This document shows, in pieces, positions 1-8,479 of a DNA stretch of 64,000 nt; within the stretch, counting starts at the first letter, position 1; each line of letters opens with the position of its first letter. The DNA comes from Pseudomonas brassicacearum. Its GTDB lineage: Bacteria > Pseudomonadota > Gammaproteobacteria > Pseudomonadales > Pseudomonadaceae. The stretch spans positions 186,001 to 250,000 of the forward strand of contig NZ_MOBJ01000008.1 in NCBI RefSeq assembly GCF_003732225.1, read 5' to 3'. Both the position numbers and the translations under genes were made by a program. The notes below the pieces were generated by a model. It saw only the letters and a program-made list of their open reading frames with translations, was not told the DNA's origin and ran no database searches.

Positions 1-187
1 CAGCGGCCGAGTGCTGCTTGATGAGTGGATTCGCTGGGGTCTGGACGAGGGCTGGCAGCACATCAAACCGAGGCTGCAACAGTGGCAAGCCAAACCTGCG
101 GCAGCTGTCGCACGTTTGACCCGCCCCCCCGTCGTGACCGGCGTCGATAATAAATCGCGCCCACTGCACATCTCATGGAGGACGAAA

Positions 188-982
188 ATGCCTCGCCAAG
201 TCATAGTCAACGCTGACGATTTCGGTCTCAGCCTGAACGAAAACGCAGTCATCCTGCGGGCCTTCCAGGCCGGGGTGATCAGCTCCGCTACCGTCATGGC
301 CAACATGCCGGCCTTCGCAGCGGCCTGTGAGCTGGCGCAACAGCCACTGCTCAAGGGCCGCGTGGGACTGCACGTCAACCTCACGTACGGCCGGCCCCTC
401 AGCCGGGCGATTCTCGAGTTACCAAACTTTTGCGACACGACTGGCGAGTTCGACCTGAACCTGCCACGCCACCGCTTGTGGCTCGCCCGTCAGCAACGCG
501 ATGCGGTGCTGCAAGAGCTCGAAGCGCAATGGCAACACTGCCTGGACAACGGCCTGCGGCCCAGCCACCTCGACTCCCATCAGCATGTTCACACTATCTG
601 GCCGATCGGTGAGATCGTCGCGCGCTTTGCCGCCCGCCAAGGCGTTCCGGTGCGTCTGGCACGCAATTTGGGGCACAACCTCAGCCTTCCCACGTGCGTG
701 TTCAAACACCTGCTCAACCGGCGTTTACGCAGCCTTGCCGGTGCTACAGCGGACTACGTTTGTACCCCGGTGGATGTGCGCAACGCCGCGCCACCGGCAG
801 ACGGGCTGCTGGAAATCGTCGCCCATCCGACGATGCTCGGTCGCGACTTTGGCGATGCCTATCTGTATCAGGGCGAGTCCTTGAGCAAGTTGCTCGATAA
901 CCGTCTGCCAGGCGTCCCGCGCGTGTCGTATAACGTGCTCGCACGCCCACAGCCGGTAGACGCCACGACAGCCCTGGATTAA
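188..982 (+). CDS. ChbG/HpnK (YdjC-like) carbohydrate deacetylase
   Basis: Predicted metal-dependent deacetylase of the YdjC/ChbG/HpnK family, which removes acetyl groups from N-acetylated sugars. The 264-residue protein opens with VNADDFG (D10, D11), followed by GLHVN (H62) and the HxHxH run at residues 131-135, which together form the family's metal site. I chose the ATG at 188 because a GGAGG lies a few bases upstream and family proteins begin right before the ADDFG motif. The same frame stays open to the left edge of the window with a Trp-rich stretch, so a longer or fused product cannot be excluded. Substrate unknown; the family call is firm. Confidence 0.85.
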   Translation: MPRQVIVNADDFGLSLNENAVILRAFQAGVISSATVMANMPAFAAACELAQQPLLKGRVGLHVNLTYGRPLSRAILELPNFCDTTGEFDLNLPRHRLWLARQQRDAVLQELEAQWQHCLDNGLRPSHLDSHQHVHTIWPIGEIVARFAARQGVPVRLARNLGHNLSLPTCVFKHLLNRRLRSLAGATADYVCTPVDVRNAAPPADGLLEIVAHPTMLGRDFGDAYLYQGESLSKLLDNRLPGVPRVSYNVLARPQPVDATTALD

Positions 983-998
983 AGCGCAACGCAGACAA

Positions 999-1030
999 CA
1001 CAATGCCCGCGACGGGTCACGGGCATTGTG
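999..1030. terminator. Bidirectional hairpin between convergent genes
   Basis: An 11-bp perfect inverted repeat, CACAATGCCCG / CGGGCATTGTG, with a 10-base loop lies between the ends of two convergent genes. There is no clear T-run on either side, so its role as a terminator is inferred from position. Confidence 0.5.
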
Positions 1031-1045
1031 CGAGGGGCTGATGTT

Positions 1046-1204
1046 TCAGGGTTTCAGAGGCCATTCCTGATCGAGATCCGAAAGGCTTTTGCCGTCGTCC
1101 GGATGTTTCCAGGTGGGATCCGGCGGATTCTCTTCCGGGGTCGCCTCGTCTGGCTTTTCATCTTCGCGATCTTCGTATTGCTCATACTTCTTTTCGTTTG
1201 CCAT
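1046..1204 (-). CDS. Small acidic hypothetical protein (52 aa)
   Basis: A 52-residue reading frame with an excellent AGGAGGAGG ribosome site 6-7 bases before its ATG at 1204. The product is highly charged and acidic (start MANEKKYEQYEDRED, end DQEWPLKP), rich in Pro, Glu and Asp, with no Cys and no membrane segment, and is probably disordered. It converges on the deacetylase gene with a hairpin between them. I do not recognise the family. The strong ribosome site and the compositional bias argue that it is translated. Confidence 0.65.
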   Translation of the reverse strand: MANEKKYEQYEDREDEKPDEATPEENPPDPTWKHPDDGKSLSDLDQEWPLKP

Positions 1205-1333
1205 AGAGCCCTCCTCCTGAGGTTTGTCTTCAACTTTCAGGATAGAACAAAGCCGCTGCTTCGCTATGGTCCACGGGTGGCAACAGCCGCCTGAGAATCA
1301 TGCAACGTTGAAATACGCTGAAAGACTACTCCT

Positions 1334-1478
1334 GTAGCAGCTGCCGAGCCCGCGAGGCTGCGTTCGAGGACGAAGTCCTCGCAAATCCTGAACCCGCGGT
1401 TTGCCTGGAAGAGCGCACTGTCTGATTCAGCGACTGCTTCGCAGCCGAACGCAGCCTCGCGGGCTCGGCAGCTGCTAC
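1334..1478. repeat. Dispersed 145-bp element with 33-bp inverted arms
   Basis: Two perfect 33-base complementary arms (1334-1366 and 1446-1478, beginning GTAGCAGCTGCCGAGCC) flank a centre that contains a smaller hairpin, GAGGAC-GAA-GTCCTC. A second copy lies at 12826-12974, with the same layout and substitutions that keep the arms paired. This is a REP/BIME-like element that fills the gap upstream of the PstS-OmpA gene. Confidence 0.85.
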
Positions 1479-1618
1479 GGGAGTTAGAACGGAAAAATGC
1501 GTAGATCCTGGGGCCTGTTCCAGAGACACGCCGTCACATTTGGCCAAGTGTCATATTTGCGCAACCTTACTGTCTTATTCTCCCGACACTTCCTTTGGCC
1601 TTAGAAGGTGCCGGCCTG

Positions 1619-2956
1619 ATGCTGCGCGCTCTGTTACCGCTGCTGCTCTGCGGTTTGCTTCCTTTATCTGCCACCGCCACTGCGCTGCCAACCCCCGAGC
1701 GCGGCCCTGCCCTGCGCATTCAAGGCTCCAACACCATTGGTGCGGACCTTGGCCCGGCGCTGGCCAAAGGGTTGCTGCTGGAACAAGGGTTGCTGAAGGT
1801 CCATAGCGAAGCCTCGGATAAATACAATGAACAGCACATTGTCGGCCAGACGGCCCAAGGTCAGCGGGTGGTCGTGGACATCGCCGCCCACGGTTCCAGC
1901 ACCGGTTTCGCCGCGCTGAAAAACGCCAGCGCCGATCTGGCAGCATCCTCGCGCCCGATCAAGGACAGCGAGTTGGTCGACCTCGAAGCCCTCGGCGACC
2001 TGAAAAGTCCAAACGCCGAGCAAGTCATCGCTATCGACGGCCTGGCAATCATCCTGCACCCGCAAAACCCGCTGACTCAATTGAACACCGAACAGCTGGC
2101 GCGTGTTTTCAGTGGTGAAGTGAAAACCTGGGAAGAACTCGGCGGCCTCGGCGGGCCTATACACCTCTATGCCCGGGACGACCACTCAGGCACCTATGAC
2201 ACCTTCAAGGAACTGGTTCTGAGTCATCGCGGGAAAGCGCTGGCCGAGTCGGCAAAACGCTTCGAGTCCAGCGAACAACTGTCCGATGCGGTCAGCCAGG
2301 ACCCGCAAGGTATCGGCTTCATCGGCTTGCCTTACGTGCGCCAGGCCAGGGCATTGGCGATTGTCGACGGCGACTCGCAGCCGATGCTGCCGCTCGCCAG
2401 CCTGATCGCCACCGAGGACTATCCACTGTCGCGTCGGTTGTATTTCTATGTGCCACCCAACGACCAGAATCCCTGGAGCGACGCGTTGGTGAAATTCGCC
2501 CAGAGCAGCAAGGGCCAGGAGATTGTCGCCGCCAATGGTTTTATCGCACAGACAGTGCAAGCCATGAACGTCGCACCGAATCCGCACATGCCTGACGGTT
2601 ACCAGACAATCACCGCTCACGCACAACGACTCACGGTGAATTTTCGCTTCGAAGAAGGCAGCGCCAGCCTGGACAACAAGGCCCGGCAGGACCTGTCACG
2701 CGTGCTCGACTATTTAAGGCAACACGACAAGCTGAACAAACAGGTGACACTGGTCGGCTTCGGCGATGCCAAGACCGATTCGCAGCGGGCCGCCCTGCTA
2801 TCGAAACTTCGCGCCATGGCGGTACGCCGCGAGCTGGTGAAAAGCGGTGTGGTGTTTCGCGAGATTCGTGGCTTCGGCGCCGAGATGCCGGTAGCGGCCA
2901 ACAGTGGCGATGAAGGACGGATCAAGAATCGCCGGGTGGAAGTCTGGGTTTATTGA
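1619..2956 (+). CDS. Phosphate-binding-like (PstS/PBP2) protein fused to OmpA C-terminal domain
   Basis: A 445-residue exported protein. A hydrophobic leader (LRALLPLLLCGLLPLSATATA) is followed by a periplasmic phosphate-binding-like domain: IQGSNTIG near the start, then HGSSTGF, the DDHSGTYDTF motif, and GIGFIGLP. From about residue 335 an OmpA/MotB-type peptidoglycan-binding domain runs to the end (FRFEEGSASLD to NRRVEVWVY). The fusion suggests a cell-wall-anchored ligand-binding protein of the periplasm, possibly for phosphate sensing or scavenging; that role is inferred. The start at 1619 puts the leader at the N terminus; an upstream in-frame start at 1595 would add eight residues. No transporter genes are adjacent. 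Confidence 0.82.
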   Translation: MLRALLPLLLCGLLPLSATATALPTPERGPALRIQGSNTIGADLGPALAKGLLLEQGLLKVHSEASDKYNEQHIVGQTAQGQRVVVDIAAHGSSTGFAALKNASADLAASSRPIKDSELVDLEALGDLKSPNAEQVIAIDGLAIILHPQNPLTQLNTEQLARVFSGEVKTWEELGGLGGPIHLYARDDHSGTYDTFKELVLSHRGKALAESAKRFESSEQLSDAVSQDPQGIGFIGLPYVRQARALAIVDGDSQPMLPLASLIATEDYPLSRRLYFYVPPNDQNPWSDALVKFAQSSKGQEIVAANGFIAQTVQAMNVAPNPHMPDGYQTITAHAQRLTVNFRFEEGSASLDNKARQDLSRVLDYLRQHDKLNKQVTLVGFGDAKTDSQRAALLSKLRAMAVRRELVKSGVVFREIRGFGAEMPVAANSGDEGRIKNRRVEVWVY

Positions 2957-2981
2957 GGCCTTTACAAGCCACTCACGCAGG

Positions 2982-3740
2982 CTACTCAGGCTTGCGCAAC
3001 AAATACGTGTCCATGATCCAGCCGTTGGCCAACCGCGCAGCTTTTCTCACCCGTTCGATCTGGTCAGCGACGTCTTTGAGTTTGCCGCAAATGAGGATTT
3101 CATCGGGCGTGCCAAGGTAGGCGCCCCAGTAGATCTGCTGCTCCTGATCGGCAACCTGGTGGTAGGAATCTTCTGCGTCGAGCATCACCACCAGACTGTC
3201 GGCATCGCTGACCTGGCCCGCAGCCAGTCGGCGGCCGGTGGTGATTTCAATGGAACGCCCAATGCGGTTCAACGGCACCTTGTGCCGCGCCGCCAACGCC
3301 TGGACGCTGCTGATGCCAGGGATCACTTCGAAGTCGAAGGTGCAGCGACCCGAATCGAGGATCGCCTGCAAAATCCGCAGAGTGCTGTCGTACAACGCCG
3401 GATCGCCCCACACCAGAAACGCTGCACATTCGCCGTCCGCCATCTCCTCGTTGATTAGCCGTTCGAAGGTCTGTTGCTTGTCGCGATTAAGTGTAACGAC
3501 GCTGGCGTTGTAGTCCACATCGCCGCGCTCCCGCTCGGGGCTGTGAGCCTCGACGAAGCGGTAGGCAGGATCGGTGATATAGCGCTCGCAGATTTCCCGC
3601 CGCAGGTCGATCAGCTTGTCCTTGCTCTGACCCTTGTCCATCAGAAAGAACACATCGACCCGGTTCAACGCGTTGACCGCCTGCATCGTGATGTATTCGG
3701 GATTACCGGCGCCAATGCCGATGATCAGTAGCTGCTTCAT
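2982..3740 (-). CDS. cobF: Precorrin-6A synthase (deacetylating)
   Basis: CobF, a SAM-dependent tetrapyrrole methylase of aerobic cobalamin synthesis. In the known pathway it methylates precorrin-5 at C1 and releases acetate to give precorrin-6A. The 252-residue sequence starts MKQLLIIGIGAGNPEYIT, the usual methylase first strand, and contains GDPALYDSTL and FEVIPGISSVQALA, family landmarks around the cofactor pocket. Its ATG overlaps the stop of the upstream phosphatase gene by four bases (ATGA), implying translational coupling. The rest of the cob pathway is not in the window. Confidence 0.92.
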   Translation of the reverse strand: MKQLLIIGIGAGNPEYITMQAVNALNRVDVFFLMDKGQSKDKLIDLRREICERYITDPAYRFVEAHSPERERGDVDYNASVVTLNRDKQQTFERLINEEMADGECAAFLVWGDPALYDSTLRILQAILDSGRCTFDFEVIPGISSVQALAARHKVPLNRIGRSIEITTGRRLAAGQVSDADSLVVMLDAEDSYHQVADQEQQIYWGAYLGTPDEILICGKLKDVADQIERVRKAARLANGWIMDTYLLRKPE

Positions 3741-4324
3741 GGATGCTTCACCTCGCTGTGCGCAGTCGTGTCCAACAAACGCAGGCGCCAACGGCCATTG
3801 AAACGCAGTTCAGTGGCTGACAGCGGTTCGACGTCAATCAGGTTGAACGCCTCGGGGCCACACTGCATCACCTTCATCAGTGCTGCGCGGATCACAAAAG
3901 GATGGGTAATTGCCACGAAATGCCCAGGCGTTGTGCACAGTGCGTCCAGCCAGTCGCCCACTCGCAGGCAGAGTTGTGTCACCGACTCGCCACCATGCGG
4001 GGCCGAGGCCGGGTCGCCGAGCCAGGTGTGCAACGCCTCTGGTTCGGTCTTTTGTAGATCGTCGATGCGCTGCCCGCGCCAACGCCCGACATCATAGTCG
4101 CCGAGCGCCGGCACGATCTGCAGGTCGCTACCAAAAAGTTCGGCGGTCTGCCTGATCCGGGTTTCCGGCCCACCCAGCAACTGTGGCGCGCGCTTGAAGC
4201 ACCCCGAACGACTGCCCTTCACCGCTTGCCAATCCATTTCCAGCGGCTCATCCATAGGAAAACGCGCCAGTTTTTGTGCGACGGTTCGAGCATGGCAAAT
4301 CAAGGTCAAGCGGGTTACCGGCAC
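3737..4324 (-). CDS. Histidine phosphatase family protein, coupled to cobF
   Basis: A 195-residue phosphoglycerate-mutase-like phosphatase. The usual catalytic RHG is replaced by CHA (LTLICHARTVAQK, residues 6-18), keeping the nucleophilic His; the second catalytic His is in AITHPFVIRAAL. The four-base overlap with cobF suggests a role in cobalamin synthesis, perhaps like the alpha-ribazole phosphatase CobC, but sequence alone does not prove that substrate. The altered Arg in the RHG motif deserves note because that Arg normally contacts the phosphate. It is probably the first gene of a two-gene operon. Confidence 0.78.
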   Translation of the reverse strand: MPVTRLTLICHARTVAQKLARFPMDEPLEMDWQAVKGSRSGCFKRAPQLLGGPETRIRQTAELFGSDLQIVPALGDYDVGRWRGQRIDDLQKTEPEALHTWLGDPASAPHGGESVTQLCLRVGDWLDALCTTPGHFVAITHPFVIRAALMKVMQCGPEAFNLIDVEPLSATELRFNGRWRLRLLDTTAHSEVKHP

Positions 4325-4442
4325 GTGGGATCACTCAGGTTTGCGGGTACGAAAGTGTACAACCGATCATGCAACAGACAAATTTTGCCGCAACAACAGA
4401 CGTCTGCGTAATACCTGTCAGCTAAACGTTAGTGGCCCCAAA

Positions 4443-4525
4443 AAGATCGCAGCCTGCGGCAGCTCCTACGCCGAACAGTCGAATCCGTACGTAAATCCGT
4501 AGGAGCTGCCGCAGGCTGCGATCTT
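4443..4525. repeat. REP-type inverted repeat
   Basis: 28-base perfect complementary arms (4443-4470 and 4498-4525, core GTAGGAGCTGCCGCAGGCTGC) with a 27-base spacer. The same arm sequence occurs at 25159-25244, which marks this as a family of dispersed elements. Confidence 0.88.
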
Positions 4526-4671
4526 GGCGATCCTGCACGCGCCGAAAGCCAATCTCCTACATGAAATGAAGTACTGACGTACAACATCAGTCGAAACCCG
4601 CGCAGGCCCCGTCAGACAAGACTTTCGCCCCACTTTGGTGCCTTGGCGAGAGCAGAAAAAATTCACTAGAC

Positions 4672-4689
4672 ATGTAGCATAAATTACAT
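4672..4689. promoter_or_regulatory. Candidate RpiR-family operator
   Basis: The sequence ATGTAGCATAAATTACAT has arms ATGTA/TACAT around an AT-rich centre, 21 bases before the RpiR gene start. HexR, a member of the same regulator family, recognises a TGTA-N-TACA type palindrome (from memory), so an autoregulatory site is plausible. This is inferred from sequence only. Confidence 0.45.
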
Positions 4690-4709
4690 AAATACTCATT
4701 TAACGGATT

Positions 4710-5603
4710 ATGAAACAAAAGCAACATAACCCTCCAGCAGGAGCTCGGATGCCCTCACTCAGAGACCGGATCACTGATCCCGGCCTGGACCTCACGCCGT
4801 CGGAACGCAAAGTCATACGGGCTTTGCTGGACCAATACCCGCGTAACGGGCTTGGCCCGATGTCGCGCCTGGCGGAACATGCCGGGGTCAGCGATCCGAC
4901 TATCGTGCGTCTGGTGAAAAAACTCGGCTTCGGTGGTTATGCCGAATTTCAGGACGCGCTCCTCAGCGACATGGATCACCGGCAGCGCTCGCCCAGTGCG
5001 CTGTTGCAACCGCGTTCGCACCTCAAGCAAGACGATGCCTGGACCCATTATCTGGCGGACAGTCACCGCGCCCTGCTGGAAACCCAGGCCCTGACCCAGC
5101 CCGAAGATGTGCGGATTCTGGCTTCGTTGCTGCTGGATGTACGGCATCAGGTGCATTGCTTCGGCGGACGCTTCAGCAGCTTCCTCGCCCAGTACCTGCT
5201 CAATCACTTGCGTCTGTTACGTGCGGGCTGCTTCGCCCTGGAAGACAACGCGCAACTGCCCGATCGGCTGTTCGATGTGCAACGCCAGGACGTAGTGCTG
5301 GTGTTCGACTATCGACGCTATCAATCCCAGGCACTGCGCGTCGCCAGCGCGGCCAGGAACCGGCATGCGCGCGTCGTGTTGTTCACCGACATCTACGCCT
5401 CACCGCTGCGCGAGATGGCGGATCTGGTGATCACCGCGCCCGTGGAGTCGGCGTCAGCCTTCGACACCCTGGTGCCGGCACTGGCCCAGGTCGAGGCATT
5501 GATTGCCTGCCTGTCGCTGCGTTGCCCCGATCTTGCCGAGCGACTGGAAGGTATCGATGCACTACGCAGCGATTTCACCACTCACCTGCTGGAGGAAAAA
5601 TAA
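4710..5603 (+). CDS. MurR/RpiR family transcriptional regulator
   Basis: A 297-residue regulator with an N-terminal RpiR helix-turn-helix (about residues 15-90: LTPSERKVIRALL, MSRLAEHAGVSDPTIVRLVKKLGFGGYAEFQDAL) and a C-terminal SIS domain (about residues 130-280: QVHCFGGRFSSFLAQYLLNHL, DVVLVFDYRRYQ). SIS domains of this family bind phosphosugars or related ligands. It is the first gene of a seven-gene co-directional block; the next gene starts two bases after its stop. It probably controls that block, via the palindrome just upstream. Its ligand is unknown. A second RpiR-type gene at 25335 resembles it only in architecture. Confidence 0.9.
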   Translation: MKQKQHNPPAGARMPSLRDRITDPGLDLTPSERKVIRALLDQYPRNGLGPMSRLAEHAGVSDPTIVRLVKKLGFGGYAEFQDALLSDMDHRQRSPSALLQPRSHLKQDDAWTHYLADSHRALLETQALTQPEDVRILASLLLDVRHQVHCFGGRFSSFLAQYLLNHLRLLRAGCFALEDNAQLPDRLFDVQRQDVVLVFDYRRYQSQALRVASAARNRHARVVLFTDIYASPLREMADLVITAPVESASAFDTLVPALAQVEALIACLSLRCPDLAERLEGIDALRSDFTTHLLEEK

Positions 5604-5605
5604 GG

Positions 5606-6250
5606 ATGTTTATGCTCCCCCATCGCTCGCCCCGCGACCTGCCGTTTGCCAGCGACCACACCGCGCTGTTGCTGGTGGACATGCAACGCGCCTGGCTTGA
5701 GCCGCAGTTCGACCCGCATCTGCAGGGGCCTGACGCCGAGTACTTTCTCAACCGTACCCGCCAACAGGTGATTCCCAACCAGCGCAAACTGTTGGCCGCA
5801 ACGCGTGCGGCCGGGCAGAACGTCCTGCACACGATCATCGAAAGCCTCACCGCCGACGGTCGCGACTGCTCGCTGGACCACAAGCTGTCAGACATGCACC
5901 TGCCAAAAGGCTGCCGGCAAGCTGCGATCATTGAAGAGCTGACACCGGTCGAGAACGAAATCGTCTTGCCCAAGACCTCCTCCGGAGTCTTCAACTCGAC
6001 CAACATCGACTACGTGCTGCGCAACCTGCAAACCCGTCATCTGATCATCGCCGGCATCGTCACCGATCAGTGCGTCGACATGGCCGTGCGCGATGCGGCC
6101 GACCGCGGTTATCTGGTAACGCTGGTGGAAGACGCCTGCGCGACCTACACCGCACAACGCCATCTGGCGTGCCTGAACGCGATCAAGGGCTATTGCTGGA
6201 TCACCGACACCCACACCGTGCTCGACCGTTTGCAGGCGTTGCAGGCATGA
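5606..6250 (+). CDS. Cysteine hydrolase, isochorismatase-like
   Basis: A 214-residue isochorismatase-superfamily hydrolase with the triad D25 (LLVDMQRAW), K123 (VLPKTSSGVF) and C156 (VTDQCVDMAVRDAADRGY). Members cleave amide or C-N bonds in small molecules such as nicotinamide, N-carbamoylsarcosine and ureidoacrylate. The start at 5606 sits 10 bases after GGAGG and two bases after the regulator stop. The stop overlaps the next start (ATGA), so this gene and the ligase are translationally coupled. Within this block it could hydrolyse an amide intermediate. Substrate not predictable. Confidence 0.87.
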   Translation: MFMLPHRSPRDLPFASDHTALLLVDMQRAWLEPQFDPHLQGPDAEYFLNRTRQQVIPNQRKLLAATRAAGQNVLHTIIESLTADGRDCSLDHKLSDMHLPKGCRQAAIIEELTPVENEIVLPKTSSGVFNSTNIDYVLRNLQTRHLIIAGIVTDQCVDMAVRDAADRGYLVTLVEDACATYTAQRHLACLNAIKGYCWITDTHTVLDRLQALQA

Positions 6251-7599
6251 GTCGCATCAATAGCAGTGAGCCCCTGACACCCGTGGCAATAACCACCATC
6301 GTCACCACTGACCTGATCGGCGTGACGCGTGGCCGCTCGTTTCCCACCGATGAACTGGAACATTACCAAACCGCCGGTTGCGGCTGGGTCCCGGCCAACA
6401 GCGCGCTGACCCCACAAGACATCATCGCCTCAAGCAACCCGTGGGGTGCCTACGGCGACTTGCGGCTGATCCCGGATCTGGCCAGTCGCGTGACGGTCAG
6501 CAACGGCCCCGATGCCGGTGCGCCGGCCCTGGATTTTATCCATGGCGACATTTGCGAAACCGACGGCCGTCCTTGGGCGGCCTGCCCGCGGACGCTGTTG
6601 CGCAATGAAGTGCAGCGTTACCACGATGAACTGGGGTTGCACATCACCTCGGCCTTCGAGCACGAATTCAACCTCACCACCGACAGCCCACAGGCCGAGC
6701 ATCTGGCGTTTTCGCTGGAGGCCCAGCGTCAAGGCGCGGCGTTCGGCGGCTGGCTGCTCAGCGCCTTGCGCGCCGGCGGGGTCGAGCCGGAAATGTTCCT
6801 GCCCGAATATGGCAAACACCAATACGAAATTACCTGTCGGCCGACCCAGGGTGTCGCAGCGGCCGACCGGGCGGTCAACGTGCGCGAGATCACGCGCGAG
6901 ATCGCCCGGCAAATGGGCCTGAACCTGAGCTTTGCGCCCAAGACTTCCGAGCACGCGGTGTGCAACGGCGTACACCTGCACCTGAGCCTGCATGATCTGT
7001 CCGGCCATCCGGTGCTGTATGACGCCGGGACCGCCAATGGTCTGTCGACCCTCGGTCAGCACTGGGCTGCCGGGGTGCTGCACTACCTGCCGGCACTCTG
7101 CGCATTGACGGCGCCGACACCGATTTCCTATGAGCGCCTGCAACCTCATCACTGGAGCGCCTCGTACGCATGCCTGGGGCAACGTAACCGCGAAGCCTCG
7201 TTGCGGATCTGCCCGACCGTGAGCCTGGGCGGTAAATCCGAGGCCGCGCAATACAACCTCGAGTTCCGCGCCATGGACGCCACGGCCTCACCTCATCTGG
7301 CGATGGCTGGCATGCTGATTGCCGGCCGACTGGGCATCGAGCAACGTCTGGCGTTAAACGCGATCACCGATGAAGTCCCGGATTCGCTGAACGAAGAACA
7401 ACGCCAGCGCCGTGGCATCGTCGCCCTGCCCGCCTCACTCGACCAGGCCCTCAGTCACCTGCGGGACAGCGAAGCCCTGCTGGAAGCTTTGCCACGCGCC
7501 TTGCTCGACACCTATTTCGCCGTCAAAACCGAGGAACTGGCCTTGACCCAACACCTGTCGCCCGCCGAACTGTGTGAGCACTATGCGCGCCTCTACTGA
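6247..7599 (+). CDS. Glutamine synthetase family protein (glutamylamide synthetase-like)
   Basis: A 450-residue type I glutamine-synthetase fold protein. Catalytic-domain motifs are present but diverged: EHEFNL for the ExE metal site, LPEYGKHQYEI, NGVHLHLSL for the usual GMHVHQSL, NREASLRI and LEFRAMDATASPHLAMAG. Such paralogues (PuuA, SpuI, IpuC types) ligate glutamate to amines or anilines at the cost of ATP rather than making glutamine. Its ATG overlaps the hydrolase stop. With the neighbouring hydrolases, permease and N-succinyltransferase-like proteins it suggests assimilation of an amine or unusual amino acid. Exact substrate unknown. Confidence 0.85.
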   Translation: MSRINSSEPLTPVAITTIVTTDLIGVTRGRSFPTDELEHYQTAGCGWVPANSALTPQDIIASSNPWGAYGDLRLIPDLASRVTVSNGPDAGAPALDFIHGDICETDGRPWAACPRTLLRNEVQRYHDELGLHITSAFEHEFNLTTDSPQAEHLAFSLEAQRQGAAFGGWLLSALRAGGVEPEMFLPEYGKHQYEITCRPTQGVAAADRAVNVREITREIARQMGLNLSFAPKTSEHAVCNGVHLHLSLHDLSGHPVLYDAGTANGLSTLGQHWAAGVLHYLPALCALTAPTPISYERLQPHHWSASYACLGQRNREASLRICPTVSLGGKSEAAQYNLEFRAMDATASPHLAMAGMLIAGRLGIEQRLALNAITDEVPDSLNEEQRQRRGIVALPASLDQALSHLRDSEALLEALPRALLDTYFAVKTEELALTQHLSPAELCEHYARLY

Positions 7600-8335
7600 G
7601 TCCGCCGAGTTTGGGCTCTACCCCGAGCCGGCTTACAGCCTGAGTCGGGAAGCGTCCGAGCACCCGCTGATTCTGGTCTGTGAACATGCCAGCCGCTACA
7701 TCCCGACAGCCTTGAACAATTTGGGTTTGAGCGGCGAGGCCGCGCGCGAGCATATTGCCTGGGACATCGGCGCCCTGGCGCTGGCCGAAAGTCTGTCGAA
7801 AACCCTCGGCGTGACTCTGCTGGCGGCCAATTACTCGCGCCTGCTGATCGACCTCAACCGTCCGTTGCAAGCCCCGGACAGCATCCCGGCCAAGAGCGAG
7901 ATCTACCAGATCCCCGGCAATCAGCACCTCGACGAAGCGACTCGCGAATACCGTCGCCAGTGTCTGTTCCAGCCATTTCACACGCGCCTTGGCGAACTGA
8001 TCGATACACGTCTGGCCGAAGGCCGTGCGGTGCGTGTGGTGGGTATCCACAGTTTCACACCGATCTACTACGGCCAGCCCCGGGCGCTGGAAGCCGGCGT
8101 GCTGTATGCGCGGGCCGAGGTTTATGCAAAGCGCCTGATCGACGGGTTGGCCAGGCATCCACTGCGAGTCGCCGGCAATCAGCCCTACACAATCAATCCG
8201 GCGAGCGACATGACGGTGCCGTTTCACGGCGACGCCCGTGGTATCGATTCGGTACTGATCGAGGTGCGCAACGACCTGTTGCGCAACCGGCTGGCGGTCC
8301 AGACCTGGAACGATTATCTGACTCCGCTGCTGTAA
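7583..8335 (+). CDS. N-formylglutamate amidohydrolase family protein
   Basis: A 250-residue member of the FGase family (HutG/PF05013 type), zinc hydrolases that release glutamate from N-formylglutamate. Landmarks are LVCEHASRYIP near residue 35, a conserved IAWDIGA, NYSRLLIDLNRP, and VGIHSFTPIYYG for the second metal region. Its 5' end overlaps the end of the glutamine-synthetase-like gene by 17 bases; an in-frame GTG at 7574 is an alternative start. No histidine utilisation genes are nearby, so it may hydrolyse another N-acyl or gamma-glutamyl compound generated by this cluster. That role is inferred. Confidence 0.85.
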   Translation: MRASTESAEFGLYPEPAYSLSREASEHPLILVCEHASRYIPTALNNLGLSGEAAREHIAWDIGALALAESLSKTLGVTLLAANYSRLLIDLNRPLQAPDSIPAKSEIYQIPGNQHLDEATREYRRQCLFQPFHTRLGELIDTRLAEGRAVRVVGIHSFTPIYYGQPRALEAGVLYARAEVYAKRLIDGLARHPLRVAGNQPYTINPASDMTVPFHGDARGIDSVLIEVRNDLLRNRLAVQTWNDYLTPLL

Positions 8336-8479
8336 CGCGACGCGTCAGGCAAACAGTTTCAAGCTGCAAAAAAACACGGAGGGTTGTAGTGATAAAACAA
8401 CGATAACAAACGCTGTAGCGTGTTTTGACCTGCCAGGTTCAAACACATTGCCGTATTGGCTTACAAGGAGAACCGCTTC

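Noticed and set aside
4325..4709. Cobalamin riboswitch before the cobF operon or regulator
   Set aside because: No B12-box-like sequence or suitable helices were recognised; the gap is explained by a REP element and the RpiR promoter.
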